Virus record (IMG/VR): IMGVR_UViG_3300022924_000019
Location: 1 to 59,842 of that record
DNA length: 59,842 nt
DNA from: a virus
Direction: 5' to 3' (one strand)
The notes under the pieces: generated by a model
Database searches by the model: none
What the model was told of the DNA's origin: nothing
What the model saw: only the letters and a program-made list of their open reading frames with translations
Shown: positions 55,264 to 59,842 of the stretch, one piece after another
How the letters are laid out: each line of letters opens with the position of its first letter
Numbering within the stretch: the first letter of the stretch is position 1
Position numbers and translations under genes: made by a program

Positions 55264-55649
55264 TAGAGGCCCCTCCGGCGGACGGTCGAGTCAGGAACGA
55301 AGCGCCAGCAGCGGCGGGCCTTCGTCCTGTTGCCTTCGTTGAGGGTGGCCACGCCAGCGGGTGGGAGCGAGTCGAAGTCGGGCGGGCCTTGAAGCCGAAT
55401 CCCGTAGTCGGGGCGCCAGCGGGGGCGATGAATCGAGTAGTCGCCGAAATAGCCGACATAACAACCGACCTGTTGCGCCTTCACTTCGACGTCATGCGCT
55501 CGAAGGTCACGGTTGACGGATTGACGGAGCCAAATGACTCCGGCGCCGACTGACCAGGAGTCGACCATGTAGAGGGCGCCGCGATAGAGGAGAATATCCC
55601 CCGCGCCTATGCCCTTCCCGGTGAACCCGTCTCGTATCGTCTCAGACAT
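55263..55649 (-). CDS. Hypothetical protein, 128 aa
   Basis: ATG 55649, with GAAAATG-type leader, first gene after the 55702 promoter. Beta-rich small protein with GDILLYRGALYMVDSWS and a Trp/Arg-rich end. No family recognised. Confidence 0.6.
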   Translation of the reverse strand: MSETIRDGFTGKGIGAGDILLYRGALYMVDSWSVGAGVIWLRQSVNRDLRAHDVEVKAQQVGCYVGYFGDYSIHRPRWRPDYGIRLQGPPDFDSLPPAGVATLNEGNRTKARRCWRFVPDSTVRRRGL

Positions 55650-55678
55650 TTTCGTTACCTCGTTAGTTGGGACCTGAC

Positions 55679-55728
55679 GTCTACCGCGAACGGAAAACAG
55701 GTGTCAACACGTGACGGAAATTATTTCC
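55679..55728 (-). promoter_or_regulatory. Leftward promoter with palindrome upstream of -35
   Basis: Minus strand: palindrome GGAAATAATTTCC (55728-55716), then -35 TTGACA (55707-55702), 17-bp spacer, -10 GTAGAC (55684-55679). The palindrome lies upstream of the -35 and also holds the stop codon of the gene at 55721. Confidence 0.75.
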
Positions 55729-55999
55729 CGATGAATGCGAAAACGCGCCACACTTGAACGTCTTTTCGGCGACCGTTGCGAACCTCTGTCGCCTGCCCCT
55801 GGTCGAAGCCGACACCGACTCGAATGTCGCGCGTGAAGGGCTCGACCAGGGCCGCAACCTCTCTCGCGTGTGCCTCGCCGAACAGCGTAACGTTGATGGT
55901 CGCCGCGCCGACGAACAGCTTTTTAACCGGGATGGAATGGGCGGCGAACAGTTGTTCCAACTTGGCCCGGAACAGCGCCTTGCGTTCGTCGTCGCTCAT
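55721..55999 (-). CDS. Hypothetical protein, 92 aa
   Basis: ATG 55999. Charged N-terminal helix (MSDDERKALFRAKLEQLFAA), a strand (TINVTLFGEAHAREVAALV) and a closing strand (VQVWRVFAFIGK). Ends within the palindrome. No family recognised. Confidence 0.6.
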   Translation of the reverse strand: MSDDERKALFRAKLEQLFAAHSIPVKKLFVGAATINVTLFGEAHAREVAALVEPFTRDIRVGVGFDQGQATEVRNGRRKDVQVWRVFAFIGK

Positions 56000-56628
56000 T
56001 AACCGGCGCCGCCGATCATGGCGCGCAGGACGTTCTCCGACGTCGCCGCGTCGAAACTCCCCGCCCGCTCGATATAGAGGCGGCCCGCGTTCATACGCGC
56101 CAGAATGTAAGCGCCGGAGGTCCCGCCGCTGATGCGAACGGTGTCGCCGTCAAGGCTGACGTGCAGACTGGGGAACAGCATACGCAGCCGTTCCGCGTCC
56201 GCCGCTGCTTCCGCCTTCACTCGCAAGGCTTCGCCCCTTTGCGTGGCGAGCTGCGTTTCGCAGTCCTCGGCAGGCGTGACGATCCGGCGCCGAATGTCGT
56301 TGACCAGGGCTTGCATGTCGCGCCCCGAATCGACTTCCGCGTTTGGCCAGTCAATCGGCTTGCCGGGCGAGTCGCCGCTGATGGGGCAGGCGTTGAGCCA
56401 AGCGCGTCCGACCTTCCCCTTATAGGCGAGGTCTGTAATCCGCATTTGCCAACCGTCGAAGTGAAGGGAAACAGCCCAGTATCGCGGCATGTTGGGGCTG
56501 TCGTCCTGATTAACGACAAGCGTGGCGCCGAGCTTTTCGGCGAGCGCCTTACCAAAGGCGACCCGGTCTAGGAACGTCTCCGTTCCGCCGAACGTCGCGG
56601 GGGCGGTAGTGACAAAGGGACTGGTCAT
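55999..56628 (-). CDS. Hypothetical protein, 209 aa
   Basis: ATG 56628 (MTSPFVTTAPATFGG); the upstream frame lies over the promoter. Alternates strands and helices: RYWAVSLHFDGWQMRITDLA, a helical middle, then SLDGDTVRISGGTSGAYILARM. First gene after the 56686 promoter. No family recognised. Confidence 0.6.
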   Translation of the reverse strand: MTSPFVTTAPATFGGTETFLDRVAFGKALAEKLGATLVVNQDDSPNMPRYWAVSLHFDGWQMRITDLAYKGKVGRAWLNACPISGDSPGKPIDWPNAEVDSGRDMQALVNDIRRRIVTPAEDCETQLATQRGEALRVKAEAAADAERLRMLFPSLHVSLDGDTVRISGGTSGAYILARMNAGRLYIERAGSFDAATSENVLRAMIGGAG

Positions 56629-56662
56629 GGCGTTTCGCCTCAAGATTGACAGTGAAGCCCGA

Positions 56663-56713
56663 CACCTAAGCGAACGGAAAACAGGTGTCAACCGGCTACC
56701 GGAAATCATTTCC
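56663..56713 (-). promoter_or_regulatory. Leftward promoter with palindrome upstream of -35
   Basis: Minus strand: palindrome GGAAATGATTTCC (56713-56701), then -35 TTGACA (56691-56686), 17-bp spacer, -10 TAGGTG (56668-56663). Same layout as the promoter at 55679-55728. Confidence 0.75.
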
Positions 56714-56851
56714 GACAGCGGCAAAGCGCGCCGACCAGGGCGGGCCGCTAATCCCTACCGCACCCATCGGGTTGACCGGGTCTTCAATTCCTACCGGGCT
56801 AAGCGGGATTAGCGGCGGCCGGCTGGCTTGGGCAGGCCTTGCGCACCCCCG

Positions 56852-56938
56852 CTCGGAGAAATACTCGTGGCGCCCCGCCTCGGGGAAATACAGGCTTGCC
56901 CCCACTCGGGGAAATTGACACCCCATCCGAGGAAATAC
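56852..56938 (+). repeat. Four spaced CTCGGRGAAAT repeats upstream of a promoter
   Basis: CTCGGAGAAATAC 56852, CTCGGGGAAATAC 56879, CTCGGGGAAATTG 56905, TCCGAGGAAATAC 56926; AAAT cores 27, 26 and 21 bp apart. TTGACA (56946) follows 7 bp after the last copy. Confidence 0.7.
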
Positions 56939-56945
56939 AGGCCTC

Positions 56946-56973
56946 TTGACAGGCGAGTCGATCTGGTTATTCT
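56946..56973 (+). promoter_or_regulatory. Possible rightward promoter
   Basis: TTGACA at 56946-56951, 16-bp spacer, TATTCT at 56968-56973. Drives a short transcript up to the terminator at 57128, and perhaps beyond. Confidence 0.45.
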
Positions 56974-57127
56974 GGCCGCTCTTCGACGCAGCCGGGTCGG
57001 CGTTTCGCAGCAACGTCCCGCCAAGAAGACCGAAGTCTGAATCGATGGGGTGCGGTCCCCGGAGAAGAGTAGTCAGGGTAGCAGGCCCGCCGTCGTCTGC
57101 CCTGCCGGCCTAAGTCATCGGCATAAC

Positions 57128-57165
57128 ACGGCCCGTCCCGGCGAAAGCTAGGGCGGGCCGTTCTG
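57128..57165 (+). terminator. Hairpin terminator
   Basis: ACGGCCCG/CGGGCCGT stem extended by wobble pairs, about 18-nt loop, followed by TCTGCTTT. It is only about 160 bp after the possible promoter at 56946, so a small RNA could be made. Confidence 0.6.
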
Positions 57166-57235
57166 CTTTCCGGCCCCTTGCTGATACCTTCTTTCCGTGT
57201 CAAGGTCCCCGCCTTCATTCCGAAGGGAGACCACC

Positions 57236-57634
57236 ATGAGACTCAAGAACTTCATGCTCGCCGCGGCGCTCGCACTCTTCGCGTTCGCGCCTCTCGCGGC
57301 CTGCACCACCACGGCGGGCGGCGTCTTCGTCGGCCAGACCGCCGATGAGAAGGCCCTGATCACCGGCAACCGCCTCTACAACGTCGCGACGACCGCCTAC
57401 CTCGCCGCCTACAAGGTCGGCTGGCGCGGTCCGGAACAGGAGCGGGCCAAGCACGCCCTGACCGACACCCTGATCGCGCTCGCGAAGGCGGGTGAGTTCC
57501 ATCGACAGGCCCAGCTCGCCGATACGCCGGAGAAGAAGGCCGCGCTCCTGGCCGCCATGACCGCGCAGCTCGCCATCGCCCGCACCTCGACCAGTGAGGC
57601 GACCGCGCTCCTCCCGCCGCCCGGCCCGTCCTGA
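57236..57634 (+). CDS. Putative lipoprotein, 132 aa
   Basis: ATG 57236 with GAAGGGAG upstream. A signal peptide with Arg/Lys start, a hydrophobic core (AAALALFAFAPL) and lipobox LAAC with Cys23 as the lipid-modified residue. The mature protein is helical (LYNVATTAYLAAYKVG then AKHALTDTLIALAKAGE) with a Pro-rich end. Could be an outer spanin lipoprotein or a superinfection-exclusion protein; the helical mature form and rightward early position rather suggest the latter, without proof. Confidence 0.75.
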   Translation: MRLKNFMLAAALALFAFAPLAACTTTAGGVFVGQTADEKALITGNRLYNVATTAYLAAYKVGWRGPEQERAKHALTDTLIALAKAGEFHRQAQLADTPEKKAALLAAMTAQLAIARTSTSEATALLPPPGPS

Positions 57635-57704
57635 TCATCTAGGGCCACGCTCTGAGGCATGAGCGCATCGTGTCTCGCCCCTCCCACTCTACAGGACAGG
57701 TCCC

Positions 57705-58004
57705 ATGACCGAGAAAGTACTGAACACCGACCAGGGCGCCGAGATCGCCACCGCGATCCAGGGCGGGCTTGCCATCGTGCAACAGCTCAGCCCCCTGGTC
57801 GGCCTGCTGGGCGGCCCGTCCGCCGCTCTGATCGCCAACCTTGCCGGTGCGTTCGGCGAGGTCGCCTCGAACGTCCTGACCAACGTCTCCGAAGGCCGGG
57901 CGGATCTGGCCTCGACCGACGAGGCGGCCCTGCAAGCCACCCTGGCCGAGCTTCAGGCCAAGAACAAGCTCCTCGGCGACGAGGTTGCCAAGACGGCCGG
58001 CTGA
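57705..58004 (+). CDS. Small hydrophobic protein, 99 aa
   Basis: ATG 57705. A hydrophobic middle (about 17-56: IVQQLSPLVGLLGG, ALIANLAGAFGEVA) between charged ends; the C-terminal helix ALQATLAELQAKNKLLG may be a coiled coil. Resembles small phage proteins encoded near lipoproteins or holins, but no family can be named. A terminator follows. Confidence 0.6.
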   Translation: MTEKVLNTDQGAEIATAIQGGLAIVQQLSPLVGLLGGPSAALIANLAGAFGEVASNVLTNVSEGRADLASTDEAALQATLAELQAKNKLLGDEVAKTAG

Positions 58005-58031
58005 TCTGACGCAGCCGACTGCATGGCGAGA

Positions 58032-58061
58032 CGGCCCCCGGAGAAATTCGGGGGCCGTTTT
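58032..58061 (+). terminator. Strong intrinsic terminator
   Basis: CGGCCCCCG/CGGGGGCCG, 9 perfect pairs, loop GAGAAATT, then TTTT. The loop repeats the GGAGAAAT motif. Confidence 0.85.
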
Positions 58062-58070
58062 CGTTGGGGC

Positions 58071-58142
58071 CTCGGAGAAATAGGCGCCTCGGAGAAATGT
58101 CAACCGACCCAGCTTGACACCGGTTTTAGGTTGTGGCCTATT
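58071..58142 (+). promoter_or_regulatory. Rightward promoter with two GGAGAAAT repeats upstream
   Basis: CTCGGAGAAATAG 58071-58083 and CTCGGAGAAATGT 58088-58100 (17 bp apart), then -35 TTGACA 58114-58119, 17-bp spacer, -10 CCTATT 58137-58142. TTGACACCGG is identical to the start of the promoter at 2754. Confidence 0.65.
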
Positions 58143-58182
58143 CCCCATTAACACCGCTTTTCCCTATCAGTGAGGACCGCCA

Positions 58183-58473
58183 GTGCCCGAGACCGAGACC
58201 GCAGCGACCAAGACCCCCAAGCCGAGCCTGAGATCGCTGATCGAATGGCTCGACGTCGGGGAGAGCCATGCCGTCGTGAAGAAGTTCACGCTCGACACCG
58301 TCACCAGCGAGGATATCGTTCGCACCCGCGAACAGATGCACGACACCGTTACGGCTGCTGTGTCTCGGGCGCGGCGGGGGTCCACTCGTGTCTACGAATG
58401 CGAGCTTGGCGACTTCCGCACCACGCGCGGCCACAACCCCATTCTCTGCATCGTCGTTACGAGGAAGACCTGA
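58183..58473 (+). CDS. Small hypothetical protein, 96 aa
   Basis: GTG 58183 with GAGGACC upstream, first gene after the 58114 promoter. A Thr/Pro-rich start, then helical IEWLDVGESHAVVKKF and a beta end (STRVYECELGDF). A conserved TREQMHDTVTAAVSRARR helix. No family recognised. Confidence 0.6.
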   Translation: MPETETAATKTPKPSLRSLIEWLDVGESHAVVKKFTLDTVTSEDIVRTREQMHDTVTAAVSRARRGSTRVYECELGDFRTTRGHNPILCIVVTRKT

Positions 58474-58476
58474 ACC

Positions 58477-59842
58477 ATGTCACAGTTTGCGGCGGGCCAA
58501 GCTATCATCTGCATTCGACAGGCCAAGAAGGTTCAGTCGATCCTCGCGGGCGCACCCACGCCGGGTCGGGCCTACGTCGTCGACTCCGCGAGGAAGCGGA
58601 CAGACTCTCAAGGCTACGAGAACTATCCGCCTGTCGTCACCTTACGGGGTGATGCGTCCTGGCCTAACGGATGGAGCGAAGAGCTGTTCCGGGCGGCCAC
58701 GGAAGACGAGATCTGGAAAATCGTCGGCCAGGGGCAGACAGACGGCTTCCCGATCACGCCGGACGCCCCCGACGAAGACGGGTTCACGGTGACCGCGCCC
58801 GAGATGAGCGTCGGCTACACCCTGGCCGACCGACTCGAACAGCTCTGCAAAGAGGCGGGGATCGTCATCGTCTGCGAGGAAGGCACGTTCAAGGCGCGGC
58901 CGAACCGCGAACGCGAGAAGCCCGCCCTGGCCCGCTTCCTGCATGATCCGGCCCGCGGCTACCCGACCGCCGGGCCGGTCAGCCGGGGACTTCGCGTGGT
59001 GATGATCTGGCCCCTGCTGAGCCGTTCGATGCCCGGCAACCAAGCCTACACCGTCGCCGACAGCCGCCGGCGCCAACGCGAGAACAAGAAGGGGCGTGAC
59101 TTCATCGACGAGATCATGCTGAAGGAGCATCCGGGGAAATGGTTTCCGTTCGCCGCTTTCCGCGCCGCCAAGTCCTTCGAGATCACCTTCACGGATGAGA
59201 CTCTGAGGGGCCGCGCGAAGCGCGACCTCGATAAGAGCCTCCACGGGTGGCGAGAAGGACCCGATCTGTTTCGCAGCGGACTCGAATCCGCCTCGCTTGT
59301 CGAAAACCTCTCTTACGCCGACAGCCGCGAGCTTCTGAAGGCGTGGGGCGATATCATGCTCACCCCTCCGTCTTGGACCGATCCCAGTTGGGATTTCTAC
59401 GCCGAGCGATACCGAAAGGCCGGAGACCAGCTTCGCCATGGCGGCGTCAGAATCCCGGTCCTCCCTCCCGGCATCAAGATCAACCGCAACACGCCGTTCC
59501 TCGATCCGAACTGGCTGATCGGCCCGGCCCGTCTGACCATGGCGGATATGAGCAAAGCCGCGTCCTGGCTCGCCGGTCTCACTGCCCGCGCCGACAACCC
59601 GGCGGGCGTGGTCTACGCTGACGAGATTCAGGAATCCCTCTGGGACGCCATGTCGGACCTCGCCCGAGCGGGCGTCCAATGGCTCAGCTACAAGGACGAC
59701 AGGACGCGCGGGATCACTGACCAGGGGCTCCCGCCGCCGTCCGTCTGGGCAGACCTGATCGACTATCGGGCGAAGCCGCTGGGCCGCGTCAAGATGCGGT
59801 TCATGTCGGTCAGAGACTCGATGATCGACGACCCCCAGTCAA
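58477..59842 (+). CDS. Large hypothetical phage protein, N-terminal 411+ codons (partial; closes at 1-438)
   Basis: ATG 58477, 3 nt after the previous stop. The frame stays open to the end of the window and, across the closure point, ends at 438, giving 556 aa. Features: an N-terminal beta part, a helical VGYTLADRLEQLCKEAG, and an aromatic, basic mid-region (DPARGYPTAGPVSRGLRVV). I recognise no family. A palindrome copy (59135-59147) lies inside. The last 7 bases of the window are not from this gene. Confidence 0.7.
   Translation, partial: MSQFAAGQAIICIRQAKKVQSILAGAPTPGRAYVVDSARKRTDSQGYENYPPVVTLRGDASWPNGWSEELFRAATEDEIWKIVGQGQTDGFPITPDAPDEDGFTVTAPEMSVGYTLADRLEQLCKEAGIVIVCEEGTFKARPNREREKPALARFLHDPARGYPTAGPVSRGLRVVMIWPLLSRSMPGNQAYTVADSRRRQRENKKGRDFIDEIMLKEHPGKWFPFAAFRAAKSFEITFTDETLRGRAKRDLDKSLHGWREGPDLFRSGLESASLVENLSYADSRELLKAWGDIMLTPPSWTDPSWDFYAERYRKAGDQLRHGGVRIPVLPPGIKINRNTPFLDPNWLIGPARLTMADMSKAASWLAGLTARADNPAGVVYADEIQESLWDAMSDLARAGVQWLSYKDDRTRGITDQGLPPPSVWADLIDYRAKPLGRVKMRFMSVRDSMIDDPQS
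59135..59147. promoter_or_regulatory. Copy of the genome-wide palindrome inside the 556-aa gene
   Basis: GGAAATGGTTTCC, one mismatch (position 8). Confidence 0.5.
59710..59842. repeat. Terminal overlap and fold-back end of the contig
   Basis: 59710-59835 equal 1-126 exactly. The final GACCCCCAGTCAA (59830-59842) is the reverse complement of TTGACTGGGGGTC at 146-158, so the last 7 bases came from a strand switch at the inverted GACCCC/GGGGTC. The real circle is about 59,709 bp. Confidence 0.9.

Larger units (their letters stand above)
56629..57235. other. 600-bp control region with promoters, repeats and a terminator
   Basis: No credible gene. It holds the leftward promoter (56663-56713) with a palindrome copy, one GACCAGGG (56733), four CTCGGRGAAATAC-like repeats (56852-56938), a possible rightward promoter at 56946 and a hairpin terminator at 57128-57165, before the lipoprotein gene. 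Confidence 0.6.

Noticed and set aside
1-59842. Integrase, attachment site, tRNA genes and CRISPR arrays
   Set aside because: Looked for recombinase motifs, cloverleaf-type sequences and regularly spaced repeats; none found by eye. A profile search could still reveal a divergent tRNA.

Overview
The window is essentially the complete genome of a tailed dsDNA phage. It has a lambda-type head and packaging module (GpA-family terminase, gpB-like portal, S49 protease/scaffold, gpE-like capsid) and a long tape-measure gene, so the virion should be a siphovirus. The host is most likely an alphaproteobacterium, perhaps Caulobacterales: the genome is GC-rich, codes for a GapR/DUF2312 protein (a family confined to that class) and uses DUF2163-type tail parts. 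No integrase, tRNA or CRISPR array was seen. Bases 1-126 recur exactly at 59710-59835, so the molecule closes as a circle of about 59,709 bp. The last 7-8 bases are a fold-back chimera.

Layout. (1) Rightward block, 56.9 kb through the closure point to 12.1 kb: a lipoprotein, small proteins, then many tightly overlapping small genes. Recognisable members are a cupin-like protein, a DUF2786 protein, a NADAR-DUF4326 fusion, a Topo VI-A/Spo11-like protein, a GapR homologue and a ParB-like protein. The block ends at a strong hairpin at 12.1 kb. (2) Leftward block, 46.8 down to 12.2 kb: replication and recombination genes first (DUF2800, DUF2815, family A DNA polymerase, methyltransferase, VRR-NUC, SNF2-type helicase), then packaging, head, tail, fibre and lysis genes. 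(3) Rightward pair 47.0-49.8 kb: a YdaS/Cro-like regulator and a primase-helicase, divergent from block 2 across a small switch region. (4) About 1.1 kb without genes (49.8-50.95 kb) containing iterated GGAACA/TGTTC elements, the best origin candidate. (5) Leftward accessory block 56.6-51.0 kb of small, mostly unrecognised genes with TTGACACC promoters.

How it fits together. A palindromic 13-mer, GGAARTNAYTTCC, occurs at least 30 times over the whole genome. It sits at transcription starts, at start codons, beside hairpins, upstream of -35 boxes and inside genes. This resembles the stoperator system of some mycobacteriophages and suggests a phage-wide DNA-binding regulator or organiser. A second motif, GACCAGGG, is strongly enriched on one strand whichever way the genes point. 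The Topo VI-A-like protein, GapR homologue and ParB-like protein sit in one operon and suggest a module handling DNA topology or organisation. At least eight proteins share an acidic C-terminus ending DDL, DEL or DDI. The tail chaperone gene has a textbook A-AAA-AAC -1 frameshift site.
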